Source of the DNA: Hymenopellis radicata
Lineage: Eukaryota > Basidiomycota > Agaricomycetes > Agaricales > Physalacriaceae
Direction: 5' to 3'
NCBI GenBank assembly: GCA_015501595.1
Contig: JADNRX010000092.1
Location: forward strand, 62,001 to 126,000
Length of the DNA stretch: 64,000 bases
How positions within the stretch are numbered: position 1 is the first letter of the stretch; the number at the start of each line of letters is the position of its first letter. Below, piece by piece: positions 32,064 through 43,728 of this stretch. Below the pieces are notes generated by a model. That model did not search any database. It was not told where the DNA came from and saw only the letters and a program-made list of their open reading frames with translations. The translations under genes and the position numbers were made by a program.

Positions 32064-33069
32064 CTATTCGACGCATTGGCACTCTGCAGAGTCCTCGGAA
32101 GAATCTCTCTCGAAGTCACCGAACAGCATATATTCCGAGTCTCGCAGATCAATGAACTGCCTAAAGACGTCGATGGAAAAGAAAGTCTGCATGGCTATAA
32201 CCCGCATTAGCCTCGCTGCACGATAAAGCGGGGCTGGGCTTACCTTTCTGCATATCATTAAACGTAGTGTTGCCGTACAGCGACGACACTTTCTGGAATA
32301 CGTCCGCGAGATACGGCTGTACCATGGAAGGCACGTTCAGGCTATACCCGAGCGCAGTGTCCTCCCAGCTTAGCCAGGCGGTCGTGACAGGTAGAAGGTA
32401 GGGCACGATCATGGATTCATCTTGCAGCACCATTGGGACCTGGACATGAGGGTCCATTGGTGTTGTATTCCCATTCGCCTCGAACAAGGAGTTGCCTACG
32501 CGTCATATTGAAGTCAGCATTGAACACGATCTTACAAACACTTGACGTACAGGCAAGTTTAAAGTTTTCAATCGCCAAGATATTATCGTGAGTCGTGGTG
32601 AGCACTAAGTAGATTTGGTCAGGACGCGAGTGCAAGGAGCAGCTGTCAATCAGGCTTACTGTGAGCGAAGTCTCCCCAGGTTAGGTTCTCGTCTGGCATG
32701 AAGTACTCTTCCGGCATGAGTTTTTCTGGGGTCATTTCGAACAGGCGGTCGAATGCCTCGTTTACAGCTGTTACCCTCCCATCGCCAGGCCACGTTATCT
32801 GTTCGTCCTGGGCTGCTCGGTCTTTGTTGGCGAACATCCAGAGATCCCCTGTTCAAGGACAACAATTAGCAATGACATCAGCGCTCGCGGGCTATAGAAC
32901 ACGCACAAAACGGCTTCAATAGCAACACATAGTGCCGCTCCTGGAGACATAAGTTCTGGTATTCGTGTACAGCGCAGGGATCTGGAGCGCAGATGGGGAG
33001 TGGATTGCATTCGGCGGAACCTTGCGGCCACTCAGTCCAACGGGCGGGGTCGTATGTGGTCGCGTTCAT
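32064..33069 (-). CDS. Unknown protein, five exons
   Basis: The start is ATG at 33069 (MNATTYDPARW); an in-frame upstream ATG at 33114 would add 15 residues. Introns on the plus strand are 32849-32906, 32605-32659, 32496-32550 and 32195-32243, all GT-AG with matching phases. The product has about 240 residues, with a Cys-Pro-rich N-terminal part (CNPLPICAPDPC), a Trp-rich middle (KPFWGDLWMF, ITWPGDGRV) and an acidic end (RDSSEDSAECQC). There is no signal peptide or membrane segment that I can see, and I do not recognise a family. The clean exon structure is the reason to trust it as a gene. Its 3' end converges with the F-box gene, leaving only about 35 bases between them. Confidence 0.6.
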
Positions 33070-33435
33070 GATGGGCGTGGATTGGATTGGATTAGAGAAA
33101 AGGTTGGCCAGCAACAGCGAGTTTAGAATACGTGAGGTATAGTTAGTGAGACTTCGAGAAAGCAGACACGCTCAGCTTTTATAATCGACGCGAAGAACAA
33201 GGACACGAGGTTGCCCTGGATGGTGCTTGTTCTCTATATGGGGGCAACATGTATACTTTCCTAAAACGTGTACAAAGGCGCCTGAAGTTTTTAGAAGCAC
33301 TATTATGGAACAAGGTAGCCAGGATATGTGATTCGTGGTTCGCACAATTAGAGGGCTGATATATGTCGATTTGCACATCTAGCTGAAACTGCTACCACCA
33401 TCGACGGAAATCTGAGGAGCACTATCCTTCAGTAT

Positions 33436-33860
33436 TCGCTTACAGTCATTTGCAAAAAGGATGGCACTTCTCAGAGAGTTGAATTACAGATAGGAGTTTA
33501 CAGAGCTTCGAGTCGATCATAGTTGTGGGTCTTCGGGTACTTCGGTAGTTGCGCGGCGCGCCTCGGCGGAGCCTTATATGGTCATTTGTATGGGTTAGGG
33601 TTTGCACATAATGTGAAAGATGACTTGGAGAGCTTGACTGCAGCCAGCTCGACCTCGGGGCTTATGGTGGTAGCCCATTTCGATGTGATGGAAATGCGAA
33701 AGACATCAATTGAGACCTAACCCAAGTATATTCTGAATGGTACTGAAGACAGTGAAGTACGCGAGGATGCAAAACTATGATCGATCCGAAGTTCTGTAAA
33801 CTCCGATCTGTATTCTCAACCTTCCATAAGTGCCATCCTTTTTGCAATCAGCTGTAATAA
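33436..33860. repeat. Inverted repeat of the SDR gene tail
   Basis: The sequence 33436-33524 (TGCAAAAAGGATGGCACTT then GGAGTTTACAGA..CTTCG and TCGATCATAGTT) is present again in inverted orientation at about 33770-33860, where it forms the end of the short-chain dehydrogenase reading frame. The arms are about 85-90 bp, moderately diverged and about 245 bp apart. Confidence 0.6.
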
Positions 33861-35048
33861 ACTGCGAGAGGCTTACCGTTTGCCCTATGAGTAATGTGCT
33901 CAAGCTGTTATCTTTGAGAAGGGCTCGAAGCAAACGTACCTGTGATAAGACGTGCATCTTTGGTCACAAGAAACGAAATCAGACCTGCTACGTCTTCGAC
34001 TGTGCCGACCTATTTCATGGCCGATTGGGCTTTCAGCTAGGGATGCAACGTGTCAATCTTCAACTGCATGGATTGGATAGGAAGACTGCTAACAGCGGCA
34101 AACAAGGCTTGCACGTCGACCCCCGCATGCGCAGCCTCGGCTGAATAGAGAGCTTCTGTGTCGGTGAGACCTGTCGACGTTTTAGGCTGTGAGATTCGAA
34201 GGAGAAGGACGACATGAAGCCAGACCTGGACTAATCATTCGATGCGTCGCAGAATATCCCGCATAAAGAACAACGTCGATTGGACTTACGCGTAAGCGTT
34301 GACAGTGATGCCGTGCTCCCCAAGCTCAGTCGCTGCACATCTCGTTGACTTTCTCTCCAGCAGTCAAGACATGTCCGGCTTACCAACGCTTTGGGTTAAT
34401 CCGCGGATACCAAACTTGGTAGCGCCGTACATGCCCATGGAAGGTCCGCCTGTTGATCCACTTATTCACCAAGAGATGATTCCATAGATCGAACGAACCT
34501 TGCTTCCCCGCGAGCGATGAAGCACCGATGATGCGACCTCCTCGACCCTGTTCTATCATCTGCACCGCGGCGTACTTGTAGCAGAGCATCATGCTTCGAA
34601 GATTAGTCGCAAAGAGCCAATCCCAGGTTTTGACATCCACTTGAACAGGGTTACAATCAACAGCTAGTATCGAAGAAGTAGCAAAACCAACTGTTGAGAA
34701 GCGTGCACGGAATACAGACGCCGGCGTTCGCAATCATCTGTCATGGAAGTTAACAAAGATATCGGAGACAATAGGAATACGAACCACGTCGAGCCCGCCG
34801 AGGGTCTTGACCACGTCCTGAATCATGCCCTTGACTTGTTCTTCTTCCGATACGTCTGCAATCTGAATCGAGACCCGCCGGCCAGTCCTAGCAGTAATGT
34901 CGGCTGCAACTTGTTCGAGCTTCTCCTTCTTCGCTGGAAGATCGTTGATAGCGACATCGTACCCGTCCTGTGCAAGTCGGATAGCGATGCCTTTTCCGAT
35001 CCCCTGTGCGGATCCAGTGACGATGGCGACGCCTTTGCTCGTAGACAT
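33775..35048 (-). CDS. Short-chain dehydrogenase/reductase (acetoin or butanediol dehydrogenase type)
   Basis: The start is ATG 35048 (MSTSKGVAIVTG). The classical SDR landmarks are present: cofactor loop TGSAQGIGKG, ADVSEEEQV, NAG in MIANAGVCIP, catalytic Ser in GASSLAGKQG, and the Tyr-x-x-x-Lys of MYGATKFGIRG. Then come SVATELGEHGITVNAYAPG, VEDVAGLISFL and ARLITGQ. Clear introns include 34738-34784 and the ones joining NT to VDCNPVQ, KQG to GPSMGMYG, and SV to ATELGEHG. The exon junction just before VGTVEDVAG could not be resolved in frame and may hide a one-base error or a decayed splice site. The C-terminus after ITGQ is not the usual GG motif and lies in the inverted repeat. NAD(P)H-dependent reduction of a small ketone or diketone is the likely chemistry; the substrate is a guess. 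Confidence 0.7.
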
Positions 35049-35581
35049 GATGAGTATATGAAGGTACGAAGAGAAGAAAGCAAGGAGATTCACTCGGAGT
35101 ATAGCGTGGGGAACATCAGAATACGTGACCCGGATGTTGATTTTCGGCGGGTTTTGAGCCCCACAGTCGCAAGAAAGTCCCTGCTGAGCTTTAAGTCAGT
35201 AAGGAAGGGTCCTTCGGGAATCCGATGATTTAGAGGATATGAGGTTAGCTGCGGCCTAGAGTCCTAGACCTCAACGATGTTCGTCGCCAATTCGTCGCTG
35301 CTTCAAACTTTAAAGCTGGCCAAAAGCTCGTCACTTGTCCTTCTGCCGAGGCCCTTCACATTCGTCCCTAGTTGATATACCACATTCTTGAATCATCTCA
35401 TCCTTTCTGAACGAAATCGCGACCTCGACGGGGTTCCCCAGTCAACCTTGTTCCAAATCCAGACCCCTTTGTAGCGGAAAACAATGGCTCATTTGCTAGA
35501 GCACAATGGTACAAGTAGAAACAAGAGAATGTTCGAAGAAAGGGCAACAACCATCAGATCCCAGTCCTAGAGATCATTGTT
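35049..35581. other. Divergent promoter region, no gene seen
   Basis: The sequence lies between the minus-strand dehydrogenase and a plus-strand unknown gene. No coding signal was found. Confidence 0.4.
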
Positions 35582-36232
35582 TTGCGCCTCATATTTAAGC
35601 TGGACGAGTACAAGGTCCCTTTCAAATTTCAGCACCCAACCACATATCCAAGAGCAGACCTTTACCTTGACGCCTGTCCCTATACTCGACTGTCGAACTA
35701 CGATTATAACTTGAACCGGCCAAACACTCAGCCTGCCGCTGTGCGACTCAGTGTTGATATCACTGATATGGACGATGTATCACCCTGCATCTGGCACTCG
35801 AAGGAGTGTAAGTCGCCGTTGTGCGCTTTGGACTCGCCCGACACTCTCAAGCTTGCGCCAACACCCGTAAGACTTTCTCGTCACTTGGCTGCCATCAAAT
35901 CTCAACTGAAGGTGTCCGTGTAGAATAAGCAAACCGAACGGGCCTTTACTTTGAGGCTGAACATAGTCGTGGCCGACTCTGAACTGGACACAGAGATCGA
36001 ACGGGATTCCTTGCTTGTCAATTTGGACCCGATTTTGCGCGCCACCCAGCAGGACTGGGAGATGGAGGAGTCCAGGAACGAGGGAGAGCAGATGGTTTGG
36101 AAGAAGTACCAGGAGAGCATAGCCCTTCGGAAACATAGGATAGAGCTGTTGAATGAGTGGAAGAATCAGAAGGTCTCAGAGTGGGTCTATCAGGTAGTGG
36201 GAGGTACCAATGGGAACCTGGGAGAGCATTGA
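35582..36232 (+). CDS. Unknown protein with one in-frame TAG
   Basis: An open frame from 35582 (MRLIFKLDEYKV) is interrupted by a single TAG at 35921-35923. It continues in the same frame to 36232 (TLRLNIVVADSEL to GTNGNLGEH). The second half is charged and likely alpha-helical or coiled (QQDWEMEESRNEGEQMVWKKYQESIAL). The stop may be real, or it may lie in a short intron of about 44 nt from GTGTCC to TTTGAG, which would however change the frame. No family is recognised. Coding status is inferred from length and composition. Confidence 0.35.
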
Positions 36233-36463
36233 ACTTTGAAGATTATATTCGAAGGGTTGTGATTGTCGGAATCGAAATGTGGCTCGAAAATGTGGCTCGA
36301 AAACGCAGAGGAGATAGAACAAAAGAAAACATGTTATGAGAATGCTAAACCTAAGCGGTACCCCAGCTAAAATCTGAACAAGGTGCTTAGTGCTGAAGCC
36401 GTAGAAAAATGAAAGAGACATACACAAAAGAAGAAAAGGTTATCGTCTGCGGCCGCACGCCCT

Positions 36464-36817
36464 TTATGAGGACTCAGAGTCATCGTGGACATCTTTTCCA
36501 AAGCCCGGATATGCAGGTGTGTTGGGCGGGACACGAAGTGCCGAGGGTGGTGGCGCAGATACGTCCAGAGCTTTCAGTCGCCCTATCAAGCTTTCCGCCG
36601 TTGGCGTTGTCGGAGAATGGGGCGCGACCGGAGACGCAGGCGGCGTCTTGTCCACGGGAGACTCATCCCCGCGCATCTTCGCGAGGCTGCGGAGACGAAC
36701 GATGAGGGATTCAAGGTGCATCATGTCGACGTGTTTAGAAAGCTTCCACGAAGGGTCAGTCGAGGACGTTTGACGACGAAGAAGAGATCTTACAGAGGTT
36801 AAGTGTCTGTAGCTCAA
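36464..36817 (-). CDS. Small Ser/Pro-rich unknown protein
   Basis: A 117-residue frame on the minus strand: a basic start (SYRHLTSVRSLLRRQ), two leucine-rich short helices that resemble each other (LESLIVRLRSLAKMRG and AESLIGRLKALDVS), and Pro/Ser/Thr-rich linkers ending GKDVHDDSESS. A TATA-like box lies 67-74 bases upstream. The repeated LESLI..RL motif suggests a protein-binding helix used twice. No family is recognised. Confidence 0.45.
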   Translation of the reverse strand: MSYRHLTSVRSLLRRQTSSTDPSWKLSKHVDMMHLESLIVRLRSLAKMRGDESPVDKTPPASPVAPHSPTTPTAESLIGRLKALDVSAPPPSALRVPPNTPAYPGFGKDVHDDSESS

Positions 36818-36883
36818 ATGCGGAATGTGGCTACGACGTCGGGTGAAAGAGAACTGCAGGTCCGACTGACCAGTACCTGAATA

Positions 36884-36891
36884 TTTATATA
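36884..36891 (-). promoter_or_regulatory. TATA box of the small Ser/Pro-rich gene
   Basis: On the minus strand TATATAAA, about 70 bases upstream of the ATG at 36817. Confidence 0.45.
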
Positions 36892-38601
36892 TCTCTGCGC
36901 GCCCGAATAGAGAAAGGTCTGCTTTGTTTTCGCTAGTGGATCACCGTTTGATCCCATGTGTCAAATGTCTTTGTCCGTTTGTTCTCCGCCTGAAAGAACA
37001 ATTGAAACGAAGAACAAGGACTTCAAATGCTGTGCTGGTATTGTTCTTTTTTACCCCCTTCTTGTCTTCCGCCGCAATTTCAGGGTAAGATTCGAACCAT
37101 AGAATGATAATGCTTGGATAAAGCCCCAAAGTTGAACGTAGTAAGAGCGAGAAGACGCTCAACGTGGAAGAACAAGACAAAAGGAACAGGTGGCAGTGAT
37201 GGTGACGTGATCACGGGTCGCCGGCAGTTTCCGACCCTCTTCCTGTTTCTGCTTCAGGATTGAGGAAGGCCTAGTCTCCCATAGTCAGCTTAATAGAAAG
37301 CTGCAACAATTTCCGTTTATATTAAGGAAGGCCTGAGGCTCCAGTACCACAACGAATGTGGGAATGAAAAATGCGTCAAAGTACTTAGCTTTCTCTCTCA
37401 TTTGATGTGGGATTCCCGCGTCCCCTTGAACTCTTTGTGTACAGGAACTGGCATTGCCAAGATGTCCCGTTAAAATCTTAATGTATAGCGGCATCATATG
37501 AGTACACAACATCCTTCGTTGAATATATAAATCCAGTACATATCCGTCTTGCGTACGAAGTCGATGGCATAACCCCAAACGCCACACCGACAAAGGAGGG
37601 CACTCAGGCTGAGGCTGCCGAAGATCAGTGCCACATAGTAATCTCTCCAGTGTTCCTCCTAGTTCCACTTCTCCAATGCCTATCCGGACGGGAAATGACG
37701 CGCCGGAATCATGAAAAACACGCATGCAGTGTTCGAAGAATATATGCTATACTAATAGCTGAGGCTACTGGCACCTGAACTCGCCTGTTGAAGTTCAATA
37801 CACGGTAGTGTACTCCTCTCGAGAACTTGGAGCCCAGTCAATCAAAGACGCCGAATTCGGCGTCAAGGGGTTGTGGATTAACCAAGCTCAAGGCAAAGCA
37901 TACAACGTGATGGTTCACAGTTTATCCATGTTCTGTACCACGTCTCTTATCCAGCAGTATATCAAGGCGTCAGCTATCAAAGATGCGTCAAAATGAACTA
38001 CGTAAGTCAGGAACAGTGGCTTCATAATGCAAATGACCTTGATAACACACACGTTAATGAATGGTAGGTGGGTCATCGGACGTGGCGGGCCGAAAGCATC
38101 GTGGCTCTGAACCGAGGATGCACCATTGGGACTGTAAAGATACACGACCATGAGAGCAGAAGGAAAAGAAAGGGGAATTCCATACTTTACTTGCATGATG
38201 GTTGATCATGATCACGAACGGAAAAACCGGTTCCCCTTATCCATTGCCACCGATCAACAGACACGCGCCGGCATTTCAAAGAGGTTATCTCTTGCTTTTT
38301 ACCTTGATGAACGAGTCTATTCGAACATCCTCCCGCCCTATACAAAGCTGTTTTCAATGTGAGCACCGTCAACTGAATTCGTTTCAGCATGCTGACAATT
38401 CTGCTAGGTCGAAAACGAAAGATTAAATGTACGAATTCTGTATTTAAGTAACCGGATCCATTAAGAAACATTCGCAGGTAACAGAACGTACCCTTGTGCT
38501 CCATGCCTGTTGCGCGGAGAAGGCGTGTCTTGTAGGGAGGTCGACCGAAATGCGCCCTCGTGAGTGTAAATACCCATTTCTGAGTCGCACTCACTCTGAA
38601 G
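36892..38601. other. Intergenic or undetected exons, no gene seen
   Basis: About 1.7 kb. A minus-strand frame at 37285-37725 is long but has no motif or coding bias that I trust. The right part could hide N-terminal exons of the transcription factor, but no Cys6 cluster was found on either strand. Confidence 0.4.
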
Positions 38602-40964
38602 CAGTTCCTCCAAGTCCACTGCTGAAACTCTGGACGACGTGCTACATCGCGTAGGGATACTAGAGAGGACAGTTCTCAGACTTTCTAAATCAATTCCCGA
38701 AGACCCTCCACCAACTTCCCCCCGAACGTCAGACAAATCTCGTATTCGTTCGGCCTATGGAGCTACCTCGACGGACGAAGATGTCGCTATGATGCTTGAA
38801 GTAAGCAATGGTACCGTGCTTTTCATCTCGTCGGCTGAGAACAATCCCAGGATTTTGCGATGGGTCATCGAATAAACCGGACTCGAGCTACCCAAGATTT
38901 CGATACGGATCCCTACAATACTCCCGCGGCATCATCCGCGGGTGTATCTCGCAATCATCCGCTCTCCCTCCTTGTCGACCCCGCCGCTGACGTGCCTGCT
39001 CGGCTCGTTGCCATCCTCCCCGACGAAGAACGATCTCGTGCGCTCGTGGAATTCTACTTCGCCAAACTAGAGTGGTATAGCAAAGTGCTCCACGCACCCA
39101 CCTTTCTCAAGGAAGCCAATGTGGCTTTTATGCAGCGCAATACCAATAGCACCGGCCTGATACGCGTTAGTTTTCTTGGCGTCTTCTTCATGGTGCTTTG
39201 TCTATCATTGCATCTCATTGAGCCCCCGATATGTGAACACCTAGGCATCGACTTCCCAACGGCGAGTGAGCTATCGAAGAGGATGTACTCTGCTGCCCAA
39301 GCGTGTATCAACTACGACGACTTTTTGGGCGCTCATTCGCTCGAGCACCTCCAGTGCATAATGTCAGTTCCATTATTGTTATATGTCGACCTGCTCTGAC
39401 ATTTCTTTCTAGTTTGATGGGCGTCTATCAGCAAAATCTGGACGAGGCCGAGTGAGTTTATCGCCACTGTGAACAATTGAGTTGCTCATGTGGTGGCAGC
39501 ACACATTGGGCGTTGTTAGGATCGGCTATCAAAGTGAGGTCGTCTTCTCTTCTTGCAACACGTTTCTGATAATGATTCTCTCAGATTGCTCAAAACCTCG
39601 GAATGTCGCGTCTTGGTTCAGAATCCGCCGATAGAACATTCAGCGCTAGCTGGGGATCTGTTGTGAAGCGTGAGACTGCACGCAGAGTCTGGTGGAGTCT
39701 CGTCTGTGTCTGCTCTTTACTCTGTCCAACGTCCGGTCTGATTTAAATTCGATATAGATATTCAACGACTGGTCGCACGCCGCAGCACACAATGGAACAT
39801 ACGCGGTACACCCATCACAGAACCACACCGGGTTCCCAGCAAACGTCAACGATGCCGAACTCGTGGATGGCCACGCGGTCTGTGAGCATCCGCTTGAGGT
39901 GTACACCGAGATGTCGTTCTCACTGGCACGCATACGATTCGTTAGCCTATACCGGGAAATCGTCGACGAGATGAACTCGCCGACGGGGACCGGTTATTCC
40001 TTCGTAACGGAGATGGACGGCCGCCTGGAGAGAAAGCTTGAGGAAGTGCCGTTATATTTCGGGCTTGGAAAGGCCGGGATGGGTGTTGGTGGTGTTAAGG
40101 GCTTGGAGGTGACGCTCTGCTTGATAATGGGCGAGACGAGACGGCTGAGATTACATCGGCCATTTTTGTTCAGAGGGTACAAAGATCGGAGATATGTAGG
40201 TCGCAGTCTTTGGCTTCACGATATGTTGCTGACTTTCTTGTATAGACGGAGTCGCGAATACAATGTATAACCAGCGCACAAAATATCCTCAACTATCTCA
40301 AGTCTGACGACGAACAGTCCGCCATCTTGCTCAAGTGGTGGATCGTGTTGTTCTATGGTTTTGCGGCGGCTGTGGTTCTGTTCATCGACTTGTGTCATAT
40401 GAAAGCCACAGAAGGAACGCATGAGCATGCACTGGAAGACAGGCGCGAAGAGCTGCGGCAAGCGCTTGACCTTTTCAAGACAGCAGAGCATATATCCGTC
40501 GTGTCCAGGAATGCGATCGTGCTCTTGGAAGGACTCTTGAGTACGTATTTTCCTCATCATTACTCACACTCGCTCTCTAACCTGGGACTTTAGCCGCTGA
40601 GCCAGAACTGCCAGCAAAGCCCACATCCCGTAAACGTGCGCGAGGCGAAGAGGACACCGAGTCTGAAGAGCCCTTTGAGAGGGTCGTGAAACGGATGATA
40701 CTCGAGGCATCCAAGAACACCTCGTCTCCGACTTCCTCGTCGTCACATTCATCCTCCCAATCTTCTTATTCTCCTACAATGGTGCGCCAACAGCAGCAGC
40801 AGCCGGTGTATCAGTCATACACACCGGCCAGTTCGCCGTGGAGCCTGCGCGATGAAGGCTTATTCGAAGCGCCCGGGTTCGGGGATACGACAATGGCAGA
40901 CCTGGCAGGATTGCTGTATAATGATTATGGCTGGGGTGAGGGAACAGCATACACTGCTAGCTAA
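38602..40964 (+). CDS. Fungal-specific transcription factor (fungal_trans domain), N-terminus not found
   Basis: The chain begins after a possible acceptor near 38601-38604 with a linker and coiled segment (DDVLHRVGILERTVLRLSKSI). Intron 38801-38850 joins MMLE to DFAMGHRINRTRA. More short introns follow near 39371-39421, 39452-39500, 39536-39591 and 39703-39758. The joined protein has the fungal_trans landmarks: LEWYSKVLHAPTF, a helical region, ARRVWWSL then DWSHAAAHNGTYAVHPSQ, and NVNDAEL. The C-terminus is Ser/Gln-rich (MVRQQQQQP) and ends at 40964 with DDYGWGEG-like acidic residues (NDYGWGEG), a plausible activation region. The Zn2Cys6 DNA-binding cluster that normally precedes the linker was not found, so the gene is either truncated or has an undetected first exon. 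Confidence 0.65.
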
Positions 40965-41070
40965 TGCTGGCATTTTGTTATTTATCTACGTACATTATAT
41001 ACTGTAGGCTTGACTTAGAAGAGTAGAATTTTGCACTTGAGTTCAACAGGGGATAAGTGAATACACAGTT

Positions 41071-43238
41071 CTAGTAATATGTGACTCGAAGATCGATTGC
41101 ATATCTGTTCGCCGAGTAAGGCCTCACGACCACCTTGACATATCGACCAACATCGCCTTCGTTCTCGGCGTCGATATACACTTCGTATTCGACGTTCTTG
41201 TATGATGTGATTGGATTCCACACCATTTCATATGCGCGCAAGAGCTTCGTCACCAACCCGACGCCCACCTGCTCTCTACGAACCGCCACCGTGAGGCGCT
41301 GCAAATTCCGGAGCAGCCCCATCTCGGCGAGGAACAAGAGCGCATGATCAGAGATATCCGTCATGTCGAAAAGCACGAGCGACTTGAGTGACTCGGATAT
41401 CTCGGAGAGCTTGTCGCCTACGACAGTACTTGGCACGTCTCTGATGAACAATTCGCGTAGGTGGCATTTCGAGCGCAACATAAAGTCGACGACTTCCTGT
41501 GACGGCCACGCGTGCCCAATTTCCGGAGCGACATGCAGGATTTGGAGATTGGGCAATGTCAGTCCTTGCAACACCTCCCATGTCTCAGTGGTGGGGAACG
41601 GATATGGGCCGCTTTGAATGTCAAGCCGATGCAGTTCCCTGTGTGTGAAGGGGGATAATGATGGAAGAATGTCCGGCACAATCTTCCGAACTCTGATGTT
41701 CCGAAGGGAGGAGGCGCGTTGTATAATAGAGAAGAATAGACTGGCATCCACAGCGTCCATGGTGAGGTCTGTGAGGTTTGTTAAGCCCCCTTGCCAGAGA
41801 CATGACGTGTTTGTGCTTTCAGAGAGTGTGAGGTGGCGGATGCGAATCATGCGGCGAAGCAGCTGCGCGCCTAATAGCATAGCGGTAGGCCTGCCGTGCC
41901 CATATCCATGCACCGACAAAACCGCCACCTCGATTCCCTCAAGTCGTGCGTCGTTAAGGCAAGACGGAATCCGAACAGGCACGGGCAACTCGTTACTTTC
42001 CTGGAACTCGACAAAAAATTGGACTTTGCGCGCGCGAGGCAACAAATTGAGCATGGCGTCATATAGGGAAGTGGCCTCTGCGTCAGGGATGTGATTGAAA
42101 CTGTCATATTCGAAAATCAGCAGGTCGATGGGCAGCGCAACCGAGCGCGCAATCCTCCTATGAAATTGCTGCCAGTAGAAGGTTCGTGATTGTGGCTCGT
42201 CTGAGGCCAAACGATGCATCACGGTTCTACCATTCTCAACGAGGCTTGCCCAACAAAGTGCAGGGGGTACTGCAGCCCAGAGACGAGGTTCAGCAATGGC
42301 CGTGGCATACCAGCGGCGGCAGACAGTGAGGAGGAGATTTGGCGCTCTTTCGATATCTTTGCAGTCCGCAACACATCGGGGGTATCAAATTTTCTGAGCT
42401 GAGAAAATTGTTCGGAAAAGTAGATTTACTGAGTTCAGAAAACCGAGCTTTCTGGAATTCAATCTCAGCTCGGAAAGTACATTTTTCTTAACTCAGTAAA
42501 TATCTCAAAAAATCGAATTTTTTGAGTGCTGAGAAAATTGAATTTCCCAATATGGGATAACATCTGAGAAAATATAATTTTTTCAGAAAGTTTTGCAGCT
42601 GAGAAAATTTGATTTTTCAAGCTATCCAGCTCAGAAAATCGAATTTTCCCAGAAAATACAGAGAAAATTTACTTTTCTTAGCATTTTCTGAGACCGAAAA
42701 AGGCCTGAGAAATTTTTATTTTCTCAGACATTATCCCAAGTTGGGAAATTCAATTTTCTCAGCACTCAAAAAATTCGATTTTTTGAGATATTTACTGAGT
42801 CAAGAAAAATGTACTTTCCGAGCTGGGATTGAATTCCAGAAAGCTCGGTTTTCTGAACTCAGTAAATCTACTTTTCCGAACAATTTTCTCAGCTCAGAAA
42901 ATTTGATACCCCCGATGTGCAAGGAAATCGACTTCTTTGTCCACGCGAACATTCTCGGGAATACAGCCGTAGACGTAATACACGAATATCTCGCTGAGGA
43001 TCTCGGGAGGGATAGTGCGCATGGGACTGGGGGTCGCGAGAATCGCGCGGTTTTGGATGCAGCGCTGGAGGTACTCCTCCTCGATTGCTGCGTCACGGAT
43101 TTTCTGGGGTAAGAGCAGGGCGGCCGCCTGTTGCTCATTGTAGAGAGCGAGACGCGTCTGAACCTCTTCAAGCAGCCGCTGCTCATCGTGTAAGGACGAC
43201 TTGCCGTCTTTAACAGTTTGTAGGTCAATCTCGACCAT
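41071..43238 (-). pseudogene. F-box/LRR protein gene split by a 548-bp hairpin element
   Basis: ATG at 43238 (MVEIDLQTVKDGK). The N-terminal coiled region (LHDEQRLLEEVQTRLALYNEQQ) is followed by the F-box (MRTIPPEILSEIFVYYVY) and then EVDFLA. Here the hairpin element (42372-42919) interrupts the frame. If the element and one CAA target copy are ignored, the reading continues in frame as DCKDIERAPNLLLTVCRRWYATAIAEPRLW, completing the F-box, and then leucine-rich repeats run to 41071. The shift of 551 bases matches the frame difference of the two halves. With the insertion the product would stop soon after EVDFLAHRGYQIF, so this allele is probably null. Apart from this it has no other defect that I can see. 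Confidence 0.8.
42372..42919. mobile_element. 548-bp hairpin MITE inside the F-box gene
   Basis: The left arm (from CACATCGGGGGTATCAAATT) and the right arm are inverted copies over about 190 bases with only a handful of mismatches. A loop of about 170 bases remains, itself full of short CTGAGAAAAT and ATTTTCTCAG repeats. The 3-bp duplication CAA flanks it at 42369-42371 and 42920-42922. Starting with CAC and making a 3-bp duplication fits CACTA-like (CMC) elements; a PIF/Harbinger origin is possible. It has no coding capacity and is strikingly AT-rich beside its host gene. Confidence 0.85.
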
Positions 43239-43658
43239 GCTCGCCAAATATATCGCTGTGCAGTTGAAGTCTGTTCTCAAACGTGAGCGACAAGAGTGCG
43301 TCGACTCTAGAAAGACTCTACGTACGTCCAAGTGTAGATCGTCACGGTAGCAGTAAAGGAAGAGCGATTGGACGCGTCCCAGAGTGTCATCGCTCGGCCC
43401 GGCCCGGATCGACTCGGGCCGACCGCATCCCGAATCTTTGTCGATGCAACTTCGGAGGAGTGCTACCAAAGGTAAGCAAAGGTATGAGAGTGCCAAAGAC
43501 AGGGGAGTAATTGCGGAGTACTCACCTGGTTCGTAGCCTGATGCATATGGGCAACGAGCTATAGACCATCTAGAAAGAGACGTCGTTGAGTGAGTAACGC
43601 ATTGAAAATTGTCTGATAGTTCTCTGAAAAAAAGTTGTGCATTACCCATATATACATC

Positions 43659-43728
43659 TGGCCTGACCTGAACAGGCATCTCAAATTGATCAGTTGAATA
43701 TTTGATGCTCTATGAGCTGAGCTACGGA
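43659..43728 (-). repeat. tRNA-like SINE head, copy 2
   Basis: On the minus strand: CCGTAGCTCAGCTCATAGAG (A box), then a CAAAT..ATTTG hairpin, then GCCTGTTCAGGTCAGGC as a T arm. The tail contains a T-rich run followed by CAGAGAA. It lies just upstream of the F-box gene. Confidence 0.65.

Noticed and set aside
37285..37725. A 146-residue minus-strand frame.
   Set aside because: No codon bias, motif or splice context; the length is compatible with chance.
42372..42919. CRISPR-like or regulatory repeat array because of many CTGAGAAAAT repeats.
   Set aside because: The repeats are irregular and arranged as one long inverted repeat with a target duplication, which fits a foldback element.
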